Below are positions 28,484-40,794 of a stretch of 64,000 bases of DNA, piece by piece. Source of the DNA: Pelagibius sp048268885 (GTDB lineage: Bacteria; Pseudomonadota; Alphaproteobacteria; Kiloniellales; Kiloniellaceae); the NCBI GenBank assembly GCA_048268885.1, contig JBLWUP010000012.1, forward strand, positions 1 through 64,000. The letters are read 5' to 3'. Numbering within the stretch: position 1 is the stretch's first letter; each line of letters starts with the position of its first letter. The notes below the pieces were generated by a model. It made no database searches. It was not told the origin of the DNA and saw only the letters and a program-made list of their open reading frames with translations. Made by a program: the position numbers and the translations under genes.

Positions 28484-28618
28484 TCACGCCCTGGCGCGCA
28501 GGCGGTTCACCAGCAGATCGTCCCGCAGAATGTCGTCTTTCAGCGCCGTCAGCTCCCCGACATCCCAATTGGCGCTCAGATAGCGGCCCCTTGCCCAATC
28601 CGCCCAGCCGGGAGGCAA
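28484..28618 (-). pseudogene. Probable C-terminal gene fragment or very small ORF
   Basis: The minus strand from 28618 to the TGA at 28484 has strong codon character and an ordered sequence of about 44 residues (GWADWARGRYLSANWDVG, then LKDDILRDDLLVNRLRARA). A TTG at 28618 preceded by GGGAGG could start it, but upstream the frame turns into arginine/proline noise, as in a truncated gene. I recognise no family. It lies between ridA and the CMD gene's terminator. Confidence 0.3.
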
Positions 28619-28690
28619 GCCCTCCCATCGTTGCGTCGCGGGAGGTCGTCTCCGTGAAGGCCTGATCGCCGCGGCCCGTTTACACAAGAA

Positions 28691-28717
28691 AAGGCCCCTA
28701 CCGTCGGCAGAGGCCTT
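28691..28717 (-). terminator. Intrinsic terminator of the CMD/AhpD-like gene
   Basis: Twelve-base arms at 28691-28702 and 28706-28717 flank a 3-base loop. The two imperfect positions are G-U wobbles in minus-strand RNA and A-C mismatches in plus-strand RNA, so the hairpin serves the minus strand. A U-rich run (CCTTTTCTT on the minus strand) follows. The sequence nearly matches the terminator downstream of acnA. Confidence 0.75.
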
Positions 28718-28778
28718 CTTTCGTGGCAACTCTGGGCGGCAGGCGGGCCATCGAGGCACCCGCCTGCCGTGCCGTGCA

Positions 28779-29324
28779 TCACGCCGCTTCGGCGGCCTGG
28801 ACCACCGGGAAGTCGATATCGGTCCGCGCGACGACGTTGAGGAGGTTGGTGAAGACGTTCTCGGCGGTCACCGCGACGATCTCCACGATCTCGCTGTCCC
28901 CGTAACCCGCATCGCGGAGGGCCTGGACGTCGGCGTCACTGACATGGCCGCGCTCGCTCACGATCTTGGCCGCGAAGCCGACGGCGGCGTCGGCCTTGGC
29001 GTCTGCGGAGCGGCCCTTGCGGTTGAGGGCGACCTCTTCCGGGCTGATCTTCGCCAGGTTCAGCGCAAGGTAGTTGTGCGCCGAAAGGCAGTAGTCGCAG
29101 CCGTTGATCTGGGCGACCGCCAGGGCAATGCGCTCGCGCGTCTTCACGTCGAGCGTCTTCGCCAAGGCGGCGTTGTTGGCCGTGAAGCCCTGCAGCACGG
29201 CCGGGCTGGCGGCGAGCAGGCGGAACATGTTCGGCACGGCGCCGAGCTGCGCGTGCACAGCGTCCAGGACCGGCTTCGAGGCCTCGGGAACGTTATCGCG
29301 GTCGGCAATGGTCAGGCGGGACAT
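28779..29324 (-). CDS. Carboxymuconolactone decarboxylase / AhpD-like peroxidase-related protein
   Basis: This 181 aa all-helical protein is of the CMD/AhpD superfamily. The redox motif C76-D-Y-C79-L-S-A-H83 is intact and matches alkylhydroperoxidase AhpD-type proteins rather than true carboxymuconolactone decarboxylases, which lack the CxxC. Other typical parts are LGAVPNMFRLLAASPAVL and REREIALAV-like TRERIALAVAQINGCDYC. It likely reduces peroxides or acts in thiol redox. It is divergent from a LysR gene, with about 120 bp between them that hold an AT-rich palindrome, so LysR control is likely. A terminator follows the gene. Confidence 0.88.
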   Translation of the reverse strand: MSRLTIADRDNVPEASKPVLDAVHAQLGAVPNMFRLLAASPAVLQGFTANNAALAKTLDVKTRERIALAVAQINGCDYCLSAHNYLALNLAKISPEEVALNRKGRSADAKADAAVGFAAKIVSERGHVSDADVQALRDAGYGDSEIVEIVAVTAENVFTNLLNVVARTDIDFPVVQAAEAA

Positions 29325-29411
29325 GGCGTTCTCCTTTCAAAAGGGTCAGGTACGGAAAAGTCCGTGTGGCAGGAGAGGTAGGCCATTCCATATTTCATGA
29401 TAATCGGCTAA

Positions 29412-29427
29412 ATATAGAAAGTTATAT
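29412..29427. promoter_or_regulatory. AT-rich palindrome in the LysR/CMD divergent region
   Basis: ATATAGAAAGTTATAT has complementary ATATA/TATAT ends around a 6-base centre, 20 bases before the LysR ATG and about 90 bases from the CMD gene start. Position and AT content fit a LysR binding site or a -10 region. Confidence 0.4.
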
Positions 29428-29446
29428 CTCGTTAGATGGAATAGTG

Positions 29447-30367
29447 ATGGATCGCCTGGACGCGATGCGGATCCTGCTGCGGGTGGTCGACCGGGGCGGT
29501 TTCTCTGCGGCCAGCCGGGACCTCGGCATGCCGCTGGCGACCGTGAGCCGGAAGGTGAGCGAGCTGGAGGCCCATCTCGGCACCAGGCTGTTGTTCCGCT
29601 CCACCCGCAAGATCGCGCTGACGGATCCGGGCGCGGCCTACGTGGCCTCGGCACGGCGCCTCCTGGAGGAGATCGACGAGATTGAACGGGTCGCCGCCGG
29701 CGAGTTCCACGCGCCCCGCGGCGAGCTGGTCGTGACCGCGCCGGTCCTCTTCGGGCGCCTGCATATCCTGCCGGTGGTCAGCGACTTCCTTGCCACCTAT
29801 GCGGAGATCAACGTCCGCCTGGTTCTGTCGGACCGCAACCTTCATCTGCTGGAAGATCACGTCGATGTGGCGGTCCGGATCGGACAACTGCCGGACAGCA
29901 ACATGGTCGCGACGCGCATTGGCGCGATGCGCACGGTCGTCTGCGCGAGCCCCCAGCTCATCGCCTCGCATGGCCTGCCCCAGGTGCCGCGGGACCTGGC
30001 CGGCCTCCCCTGCGTCAACTTCGACTTCCTCTCTCCGGCCTCGACCTGGTCTTTCCGCTCAAAGGGCGCAGGGGGCAACAGCGAAGTGCCGGTCAAGCCG
30101 CGCCTCTCCGTGTCGACGGCCGAGGCCGCCGTCTGGGCGGCGGCCCAGGGCATCGGGGTGACCCGTGTGCTCCACTATCAATGTGCCGAGGCGCTGCGCG
30201 ACGGGTCGCTGCGGACTCTGCTGGAGGACTTCGAGGTCGAGACGCTTCCAGTTCACCTGATACACGGCGGGCAGGGGGCGCTTCCCTCAAAGATGCGCGT
30301 CTTCCTGGACTTCGCGGTCGCCCGTCTCAGACAGGAATTGAGGTCGCTTGAGAAATTGTCGAAATGA
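29447..30367 (+). CDS. LysR family transcriptional regulator
   Basis: This 306 aa protein has the LysR winged helix-turn-helix at 1-60 (MDRLDAMRILLRVVDRGGFSAASRDLGMPLATVSRKVSELE..GTRLLFRSTRKIALTDPG) and a periplasmic-binding-type effector domain from about 88. It belongs to the subgroup typified by E. coli YafC/DsdC-like regulators with an ALTDPGAAYVASARRLL linker. I chose the ATG at 29447 because it fits the family N-terminus; an upstream in-frame start at 29366 would add 27 odd residues. It is divergent from the CMD/AhpD-like gene, its likely target. Confidence 0.9.
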   Translation: MDRLDAMRILLRVVDRGGFSAASRDLGMPLATVSRKVSELEAHLGTRLLFRSTRKIALTDPGAAYVASARRLLEEIDEIERVAAGEFHAPRGELVVTAPVLFGRLHILPVVSDFLATYAEINVRLVLSDRNLHLLEDHVDVAVRIGQLPDSNMVATRIGAMRTVVCASPQLIASHGLPQVPRDLAGLPCVNFDFLSPASTWSFRSKGAGGNSEVPVKPRLSVSTAEAAVWAAAQGIGVTRVLHYQCAEALRDGSLRTLLEDFEVETLPVHLIHGGQGALPSKMRVFLDFAVARLRQELRSLEKLSK

Positions 30368-30431
30368 CCCGTCGGCTTTCCAGCGCGCAGCGGATTTGGA
30401 TTCTTTTGAAAACTAGGTTCCGGGCAACAAC

Positions 30432-30848
30432 ATGACCATTCACTATCTACGCCTGAGGGGCGGAGACCCATTCCCCAAATTTGACGACATATCGGTCTAC
30501 AAGGCTGTTGTTGTGATCGAAGATAACGTTGATTCCGCGTGGCAGGCGGAAGCCAGCCGATGGCTTGCCGATACCGGGTGTCGATACATGATGGCCTGGG
30601 GGAGAGAGTGCAAAACTTGGGATGATAGTGTCGATCATGCGAACTTGGAGCAGTTCGATTATGCCGAAATACCTGACGACGGTTTCGTCATGACCACTTG
30701 GCATGAAAATGAGCCGCTGCAGGAGGCCATTTGGTTCGCCAAACACTCGGCGCATCATCCAACGCTAGAGCTGCAAGATCTGCTCTTTCTGCACATCGGT
30801 TCGGCAGGCCGTCGAAGCGAGTTCGAGAAGCTATACCGGGACGCTTGA
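30432..30848 (+). CDS. Hypothetical protein of lower GC than its surroundings
   Basis: The 138 aa product (MTIHYLRLRGGDPFPKFDD...) is soluble, acidic and tryptophan-rich, without signal or membrane segments. I cannot assign a family with confidence. Recognisable features are a VVVIEDNVDSAWQAEASRWL stretch, a cysteine pair (Cys50, Cys60) and a VMTTWHENEPLQEAIWFA segment. Codon use is much less GC-biased than in neighbours, with many A/T third positions. That suggests recent acquisition. It stands alone between the LysR gene and the acnA terminator. Confidence 0.7.
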   Translation: MTIHYLRLRGGDPFPKFDDISVYKAVVVIEDNVDSAWQAEASRWLADTGCRYMMAWGRECKTWDDSVDHANLEQFDYAEIPDDGFVMTTWHENEPLQEAIWFAKHSAHHPTLELQDLLFLHIGSAGRRSEFEKLYRDA

Positions 30849-30894
30849 ACATCTCAAGGTCGGGACCCGCTTTCCTTCGTAAGCCGGTGCGAAC

Positions 30895-30923
30895 AAAAAA
30901 GGCCCCTGCCGTCGGCAGGGGCC
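30895..30923 (-). terminator. Intrinsic terminator of acnA
   Basis: Perfect 10-bp arms GGCCCCTGCC (30901-30910) and GGCAGGGGCC (30914-30923) with a 3-base loop are followed on the minus strand by six T residues (30900-30895). This is a strong Rho-independent terminator 33 bases after the acnA stop. It can also weakly stop plus-strand transcripts of the orphan gene. Confidence 0.88.
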
Positions 30924-30955
30924 TTTGTCGTTTCGGCTGACGCCGATGAAGCGCG

Positions 30956-33625
<2,670 letters not shown>

Positions 33626-33789
33626 GAGCGTCTCTCCTTCGGTTGCGTTGGGCCGCGCCGGACGACCTGTTGCCCGGGGCTGCGGCCTACCCCAAGGGGC
33701 GGACCGCAACGGCGGGATCGGATCGTCGGCGTGCCCCGCGACCGGTTGCGACCGTCCCGCGGGAGCTCACTGTTGGGAATATGGCCGAT

Positions 33790-33817
33790 AAAATACTCGC
33801 CGCAACCGAGTTGTCCA
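33790..33817 (-). promoter_or_regulatory. Candidate sigma-70 promoter for acnA
   Basis: On the minus strand, TGGACA (33817-33812) and TATTTT (33795-33790) are 16 bases apart, matching the consensus at five and four of six positions. The start point would lie about 155-160 bases before the acnA ATG. The remaining gap (33626-33915) shows nothing else that I can name. Confidence 0.4.
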
Positions 33818-33915
33818 TGCCGTTTTAAGGCCTATGGACTCCCGCAAAGCCCCCGAAATGTCTGGGGGAAAGCCGCGGCAGCCGTGAGTTTTCGCCGGGG
33901 AAGGTAACCCTGGGT

Positions 33916-34767
33916 TTAGAAATGGCGGGCCAGGAACGCCGTCACGGCCTCGATGACCGGCGGGCGCTGCTCCAGGTGGGGCTGGTGGCCGCAGGCGGGC
34001 AGCAGCAGGGCCTCGGCCGGGCCGGCGGCCTGCTCGGCGATCAGGGTGACCTGCGCGGCGCTGCCGTAGGCGTCCTCGGCGCCCTGGATCGCCAGGGTGG
34101 GGCAGGCGAGACGCGGCAGTTCGGCGCGCAGTTCGCAGCCGTCGAAGCCGGGCCGCAGCCAGGTCTCGGTCCAGGCGCGCCACAGGGTTTCCGCCTGGTC
34201 GCCATGATAACGGGCGAGGCGGCGGCGGATCTCCGGCGCCCGGGGGTCGGCCTCGGCGGCGCGGATGCCCTCCAGGGTGATTTCCTCGACCATGATGTGG
34301 GGCGCCAACACGATGCAGCCAGCCGGGCCGCCGGCGGCCGGTGCCGCAAAGGCGGCAGCGTACAGCAGGGCGATGGTGGCGCCGTCGCTGTGGCCGACGA
34401 GCAGGGGCCGCTCGATCCCCGCCGCGGCCAGCACCGCCGGCAGCACCACTTCGGCCTCGTGGCGCAGGTAGTCCTTGGCGCGCGGCAGGCTCAGCGGCGT
34501 CGAGCGGCCGTGGCCCTGGCGCTCGTAGACCAGGGCCGGCAGGCCGGTCGCGGCGGCGAGATCCTCGGGAAAGCCCTTCCACTGGCCGATGGAGCCCAGC
34601 GCCTCGTGCAGGAAGACCAGTGTCGGCTGGGGGGTGGGGCCGTCGCGCACCTCGCCGAGCCGCCGGGCGGCCAGGCGCAGGGGGCCGCCACCCGGGGCGC
34701 CATTGGGCAGGGGAAGGTCGAGGAACAGGTTTTCGCGCTCGGGGCCGCTGCCGGTAACCGAATCCAT
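33916..34767 (-). CDS. Alpha/beta hydrolase
   Basis: This 283 aa serine hydrolase has the alpha/beta fold. The oxyanion-loop region LVFLHEALGSIGQWKGFPE is followed by LVYERQGHGRS and the nucleophile elbow GHSDG. The acid lies in IQGAEDAYG, and the catalytic His is in ACGHQPHLEQRP. Family members include esterases and C-C or lactone hydrolases; the substrate is not evident. Its stop is close to the preceding acnA region. The LysR gene (ending 34776) lies 8 bp upstream on the same strand, so hydrolase and regulator are probably co-transcribed. Confidence 0.88.
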   Translation of the reverse strand: MDSVTGSGPERENLFLDLPLPNGAPGGGPLRLAARRLGEVRDGPTPQPTLVFLHEALGSIGQWKGFPEDLAAATGLPALVYERQGHGRSTPLSLPRAKDYLRHEAEVVLPAVLAAAGIERPLLVGHSDGATIALLYAAAFAAPAAGGPAGCIVLAPHIMVEEITLEGIRAAEADPRAPEIRRRLARYHGDQAETLWRAWTETWLRPGFDGCELRAELPRLACPTLAIQGAEDAYGSAAQVTLIAEQAAGPAEALLLPACGHQPHLEQRPPVIEAVTAFLARHF

Positions 34768-34775
34768 AAGGCCGC

Positions 34776-35657
34776 TCAGAAGATGTCCTTGTTCTCGCGG
34801 ACCTCGGCCTTGATGAAGTCGATGGTCTCGCGGATGCGGCGCAGGGCCGCGGTGTTCTCGTGGCTGACGATCCAGAAGGTGCGGGTCAGCGAGAAAGTCT
34901 TGCGCAGCACCGGCTGCAGGCCGCTCTGCTGGCCGGCCAGGAAGTCCGGCAGGATGCAGATGCCGGCCCCGGCCAGGGTGGCGTAGAGCTGGGCGATGAG
35001 GTTGGAGCTGGAGATCTGCGGCACCATCTTGCGCCCGAAGTTCGGCATGTAGTCCAGCTTGGGGTCGAAGATCAGGTCGGGGATGTAGCCGATCATGGCG
35101 TGGTGGCGCAGGTCCTCCAGGCTGCGGATCGGCGCGTTTTCCATCAGGTAGTCCGGGGCCGCGTAGAGGCGCAGCTGGTAGTCGGTCAGCTTGGAGGCCA
35201 GGAGCCGCCCGGAGGTCGGCCGGGTGACGGCGATGGTCAGGTCGGCCTCCCGCTTGGCCAGGCTGAAGACCCGCGGCATGGCGACCAGTTGCAGCTCCAG
35301 CTTGGGGTGGCGGCGGGCCAATTTATGGATGCGCGGGGCCAGGAAGAAGCTGCCGAAGCCGTCCGGTGCGCCCAGGCGCACCACGCCTTCCAGGGATTCG
35401 TCGCGGCCCTGCACCTGGGCCTGGGCCTGCAGGGTGGTGGTCTCCATGGCCTCCACCGAGGGCAGCAGGCGCTGGCCCACTTCGGTCAGGCTGTAGCCCT
35501 TGGGATTGCGGTCGAAAAGCTGCGCGTCGAGGTCGGTCTCCAGGGCGCGGATGCGCCGCGCCACGGTGGCGTTGTCGACCTTCAGGCCCTTGGCCGCGGT
35601 GGTGAGCTGTCCGGTGCGCGCGACCGCGAGAAAGAACTTCAAATCGTCCCAGCGCAT
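34776..35657 (-). CDS. LysR family transcriptional regulator, divergent to mmsA
   Basis: This 293 aa LysR protein has its helix-turn-helix at 1-60 (MRWDDLKFFLAVARTGQLTTAAKGLKVDNATVARRIRALE) and an effector domain after about 90. I chose the ATG at 35657 as the family start. It diverges from mmsA across about 200 bp, a typical place for a LysR activator of an amino acid or propanoate catabolic gene. Control of mmsA is inferred from position. The downstream hydrolase gene is 8 bp away on the same strand. Confidence 0.9.
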   Translation of the reverse strand: MRWDDLKFFLAVARTGQLTTAAKGLKVDNATVARRIRALETDLDAQLFDRNPKGYSLTEVGQRLLPSVEAMETTTLQAQAQVQGRDESLEGVVRLGAPDGFGSFFLAPRIHKLARRHPKLELQLVAMPRVFSLAKREADLTIAVTRPTSGRLLASKLTDYQLRLYAAPDYLMENAPIRSLEDLRHHAMIGYIPDLIFDPKLDYMPNFGRKMVPQISSSNLIAQLYATLAGAGICILPDFLAGQQSGLQPVLRKTFSLTRTFWIVSHENTAALRRIRETIDFIKAEVRENKDIF

Positions 35658-35856
35658 GAGCTCGGTTTCTGCTAAGCTTGCGTTCTTGCAGCCATGCTCG
35701 CCCTGTCTTTGCAGAAATGCAAAATGAAAATGACAAAATGGCGGTTTAGGCGCATAGAAGAATGTACTACGCAAAACAGCCGGAAAATCGGCAGGTCCAG
35801 CGGTGTCCGGAGATATGAAGCGGGCCGCCAGCAAAAAAGTCGGGAGGAAGCGGAAG

Positions 35857-37356
<1,500 letters not shown>

Positions 37357-37670
37357 GGGGACGTCATCAGGAGAGGTTGATCAGGTGAGTTTGAAGGGCT
37401 GAGGGAAGCGCGCGCGATCTGGGAGGTCGCTCGTGCCACCCGGTCCTAGAGTGTTGATTTTTCGGTCAAAGACCGCATAGTTTTGCGACCGCTTTCCGGG
37501 CGGCAAAAGCCGCAAGAAGACAAACGAAGAACCGGGAAGCCTAAAGGGAGGCCCAGCTGCATGATGGTGATTCCATCAGGGCTGTGCGCAGGCTCGACGG
37601 CCCATCAGGGCCTTGAGGCGATGTGCGCGCAGAGCAACGGCGGCCCGCCGAAGCGGCGGAGCGTCGAGCC
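37357..37670. other. Intergenic region between mmsA and the acyl-CoA synthetase gene
   Basis: The first 200 bases show no gene or clear terminator. The last 110 bases hold a candidate leader ORF, annotated separately. An A-rich stretch at about 37505-37545 just precedes the AAAGGGAGG ribosome-site-like sequence of that ORF. Confidence 0.4.
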
Positions 37671-37674
37671 ATGA
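37561..37674 (+). CDS. Candidate 37-residue leader ORF coupled to the acyl-CoA synthetase gene
   Basis: An ATG at 37561 follows AAAGGGAGG at 10 bases' distance, a better ribosome site than the synthetase itself has. The 37-codon frame (MMVIPSGLCAGSTAH...) ends at 37672-37674, so its TGA overlaps the synthetase ATG (ATGA). That is the layout of a translationally coupled leader peptide. I recognise no family, and its amino acid content offers no clear attenuation codons. The alternative is that the overlap is chance. Confidence 0.35.
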   Translation: MMVIPSGLCAGSTAHQGLEAMCAQSNGGPPKRRSVEP

Positions 37675-39665
37675 GTGCGGCCGGCAAGGCCCAAGGGAGT
37701 TCGGCCGGATTGCCGCCGGCGGACTGCGACACCTTCCCCAAGCTGCTGGAGTATCAGCGCAAGACGCGGCCGGGCCGTCCGGCGATCCGCGAGAAGGACT
37801 TCGGCATCTGGCAGACCTACAACTGGGGTCACGTCGCCCAGGAAGTGCGCAACCTCGCCGCCGGACTGTTCTCCCTGGGCGTGCAGCGCGGCGACAAGGT
37901 CGCCATCGTCGGCGACAACCGCCCGCGCCTCTACTGGACCATGACCGCGGTGCAGGCCATCGGCGCCGTGCCGGTGCCGCTGTACCAGGACTCCGTGGCC
38001 GAGGAGATGACCTACGTGCTGGAGCATGCCGAGGCGCGCTTCGCCGTGGTCGAGGACCAGGAACAGGTCGACAAGCTGCTGGAGGTGAAGGAACGCTGCC
38101 CGCATCTGGAGCAGATCGTCTACGACGAATCCCGGGGCATGCGCCACTACACTCAGTCCTTCCTGCATCACTTCGATGCCGTGCAGGCCGAGGGGCGCGA
38201 CTACAACAAGATCCACTCCGATTTCTATGACGAGGAGATCGCCAAGAGCCAGGGCTCGGACACGGCGATCATCCTCTATACCTCCGGCACCACCGGCAAG
38301 CCGAAGGGCGTGATCCTCAGCTTCGACAACGTCATCAAGACGGCGGCCAACGGCGTGACGCTGGAGACCCTCACAGCCGACGAGGAGTCCATGGCCTACC
38401 TGCCCATGGCCTGGGTCGGCGACCACATCTTTTCCTACGGCCAGAGCTACGTCGCCGGCTTCTGTGTCGCCTGTCCGGAATCCAGCGCCACGGTCATGCA
38501 GGACCTGCGCGAGCTGGGGCCGACCTACTTCTTCGCGCCGCCGCGCATCTTCGAGAACATCCTGACCTCGGTGATGATCCGCATGGAGGATGCGGCCTTC
38601 GCCAAGCGCAAGGCGTTCCACTTCTTCATGGACGTGGCCAAGCGCTGCGGCACGCGCATTCTCGACAAGAAACCCGTCGGCCTGGGCGACCGGCTGCTCT
38701 ACGCGCTGGGCGACGTCCTGGTCTACGGCCCCCTGAAGAACACCCTGGGATTCACCCGTATCCGCCTGGCCTACACGGCGGGCGAGGCCATCGGTCCGGA
38801 TATCTTCGACTTCTACCGGGCGCTGGGCGTGAACCTGAAGCAGCTCTACGGCTCGACCGAGGCCAGCGTCTTCATCACCATCCAGCCGGACGGCGAAATT
38901 GCGCCCGACACGGTCGGCAAGCCCGCCATCGGGGTGGAGATCAAGATCGCCGACAACGGCGAGGTGCTGTTCCGCAGCCCCGGCGTTTTTGTCGAGTATT
39001 TCAAGAATCCGGAGGCGACGGCGGAGACCAAGACGGCGGACGGCTGGGTGCACACCGGCGATGCCGGCTTCTTCGCCGAGAACGGCCACCTGAAGATCAT
39101 CGACCGCGCCAAGGACGTCGGGCGGCTGAACGACGGCGGGCTCTTCGCGCCGAAGTACGTGGAGAACAAGCTGAAGTTCTTCCCCGACATCAAGGAGGCG
39201 GTGGCCTTCGGCCACGAGCGCGATTTCTGCGCGGCCTTCATCAACATCGACCTGGTGGCGGTCGGCAGCTGGGCGGAGCGCAACAACGTGCCCTACGGCA
39301 GCTATCAGGAGCTGGCCGGCCATCCGCAGGTCATCCAGAGCATCAAGGGGCACATCGAACAGGTGAACCGCGACCTGGCCGCCGACCCGCAGCTCGCGAG
39401 TTGCCAGATCCGCCGCTTCCTGGTGCTGCACAAGGAGCTGGATGCCGACGACGGCGAGCTGACCCGCACCCGCAAGGTGCGCCGCAGCTTCATTGCCGAA
39501 CGCTATCTGCCGCTGATCGACGCACTCTATTCCGACGCCGGCTCCGCCTACATCGAAACCGAGGTCACTTTCGAGGACGGCCGCAAGGGCATGATCAAAG
39601 CCGACCTGCAGATCGTCGACGTGGATACCCAGCCGGTGACGCCGGCGATGAAGAAGGCGAGCTGA
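37671..39665 (+). CDS. AMP-dependent long-chain acyl-CoA synthetase
   Basis: This 664 aa adenylate-forming enzyme activates a carboxylic acid to its CoA ester. The P-loop AIILYTSGTTGKPKGVIL is at about 199-216, followed by the LYGSTEA acyl-adenylate motif and TGDAGFFAENGHLKIIDRAKD with the hinge aspartate. The length and the DEEIAKSQGSDTA region match the FadD15-like group often found in operons with branched-chain-type ABC importers. The chosen ATG overlaps a possible leader ORF. Downstream genes encode such an importer, so the likely substrate is an imported aromatic or fatty acid; the exact acid is unknown. Confidence 0.92.
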   Translation: MSAAGKAQGSSAGLPPADCDTFPKLLEYQRKTRPGRPAIREKDFGIWQTYNWGHVAQEVRNLAAGLFSLGVQRGDKVAIVGDNRPRLYWTMTAVQAIGAVPVPLYQDSVAEEMTYVLEHAEARFAVVEDQEQVDKLLEVKERCPHLEQIVYDESRGMRHYTQSFLHHFDAVQAEGRDYNKIHSDFYDEEIAKSQGSDTAIILYTSGTTGKPKGVILSFDNVIKTAANGVTLETLTADEESMAYLPMAWVGDHIFSYGQSYVAGFCVACPESSATVMQDLRELGPTYFFAPPRIFENILTSVMIRMEDAAFAKRKAFHFFMDVAKRCGTRILDKKPVGLGDRLLYALGDVLVYGPLKNTLGFTRIRLAYTAGEAIGPDIFDFYRALGVNLKQLYGSTEASVFITIQPDGEIAPDTVGKPAIGVEIKIADNGEVLFRSPGVFVEYFKNPEATAETKTADGWVHTGDAGFFAENGHLKIIDRAKDVGRLNDGGLFAPKYVENKLKFFPDIKEAVAFGHERDFCAAFINIDLVAVGSWAERNNVPYGSYQELAGHPQVIQSIKGHIEQVNRDLAADPQLASCQIRRFLVLHKELDADDGELTRTRKVRRSFIAERYLPLIDALYSDAGSAYIETEVTFEDGRKGMIKADLQIVDVDTQPVTPAMKKAS

Positions 39666-39700
39666 CGGTGACGGCGTTGGACTTGAACTCAGCTGTCCTG

Positions 39701-39945
39701 CTCGGGCTTGTCCCGAGCATCCAGGGCAGCCTTCACGTCACTTGCCCCTGGACCCTCGCAAAAAGTGCGAGGATGACGGTAGGAGAGGGTGCGGGAACTG
39801 TCATTTCCACTCGACTGTCGTCCCGGCACTTGTTGCCGGGACCCATTGACCTAACCGCTTCAGCGGCGGCTGTCGAGGATGCAAGTGCCGTAGGGCGTCG
39901 CCCTGCGCTGACGCCATTGGATCCCGGGGACAAGCCCCGGGATGA
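39701..39945. repeat. Cluster of four intergenic hairpin repeats
   Basis: Four inverted repeats lie in the 325-bp gap before the LivG-type gene: CTCGGG/CCCGAG (39701-39717), CCTCGC/GCGAGG (39754-39772), TCCCGGCA/TGCCGGGA (39821-39841) and TCCCGGGG/CCCCGGGA (39922-39942). The last two carry the C-C-G-G-x-A/C-A-A-G and GGATGACAG wording of dispersed alphaproteobacterial intergenic repeats. No gene is seen here. They could modulate read-through from the synthetase to the transporter genes. Confidence 0.7.
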
Positions 39946-39990
39946 CAGTGGTGGATTGATGGTCGCAGTGGAATTGAAAAGGCGTGCCGC

Positions 39991-40782
39991 ATGACTTACG
40001 GCGACAAGCACATCGGCGATACGCTGTTGAAGGTCGACAACATCACCCTGTCCTTCGGCGGGGTGAAGGCGCTGACCGACATCTCCTTCGAGATCCGTGA
40101 GCACGAGATCCTGGCGATCATCGGCCCCAACGGCGCCGGCAAGACCTCGATGCTGAACGTCATCAACGGCTTCTACCATCCCCAGCAGGGCCGCATCATG
40201 TTTCGCGGCGCCGAGCGCCGGGCGATGCGCCCGCACCTGGCGGCGAAGCAGGGCATCGCCCGCACTTTCCAGAACGTGGCGCTGTTCAAGGGCATGTCGA
40301 CCCTGGACAACATCATGACCGGGCGCGTCTTGAAGATGAGAAGCAACATCCTGCAGCAGGCCATCTTCTGGGGCGCCAACCAGCGCGAGGAGATCGCGCA
40401 CCGCGAGGCGGTCGAGAAGATCATCGACTTCCTGGAGATCGAGGCGATCCGCAAGACGCCGGTGGGGCGCCTGCCCTACGGCCTGCAGAAGCGCGTCGAA
40501 CTGGCCCGGGCACTGGCCATGGAGCCGGACCTGCTGCTGCTCGACGAGCCCATGGCCGGCATGAACGTTGAGGAGAAGGAGGACATGTGCCGCTTCATCC
40601 TGGACGTGAACGACGAGTTCGGCACCACCATCGCCCTCATCGAACACGACATGGGCGTGGTCATGGATATCTCCGACCGTGTGGTGGTGCTCGACTACGG
40701 CCGCAAGCTGGCCGACGGCTCGCCCGACGTGGTCCGCGCCAACCAGGATGTCATCGATGCCTATCTCGGCGTCAGTCACTAG
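39991..40782 (+). CDS. Branched-chain-type ABC transporter ATP-binding protein (LivG-like)
   Basis: This 263 aa ATPase is one of the two in a HAAT (Liv-type) importer. Walker A is GPNGAGKTS at about 45-53. The signature is the LivG variant LPYGLQKRVELARAL, and Walker B is LLLLDEPMAGM. The C-terminus has the LivG extension (VVVLDYGRKLADGSPDVVRANQDVIDAYLG). The gene order LivG, LivH, LivM, binding protein, LivF differs from the E. coli order but is usual for this operon type. A repeat cluster separates it from the synthetase gene. Confidence 0.92.
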   Translation: MTYGDKHIGDTLLKVDNITLSFGGVKALTDISFEIREHEILAIIGPNGAGKTSMLNVINGFYHPQQGRIMFRGAERRAMRPHLAAKQGIARTFQNVALFKGMSTLDNIMTGRVLKMRSNILQQAIFWGANQREEIAHREAVEKIIDFLEIEAIRKTPVGRLPYGLQKRVELARALAMEPDLLLLDEPMAGMNVEEKEDMCRFILDVNDEFGTTIALIEHDMGVVMDISDRVVVLDYGRKLADGSPDVVRANQDVIDAYLGVSH

Positions 40783-40794
40783 GGGGTTAAGGTG

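Noticed and set aside
37483..37674. Longer 63-codon ORF before the acyl-CoA synthetase gene
   Set aside because: The upstream part is lysine/arginine-rich with no ribosome site. Only the shorter frame from 37561 has a plausible start.
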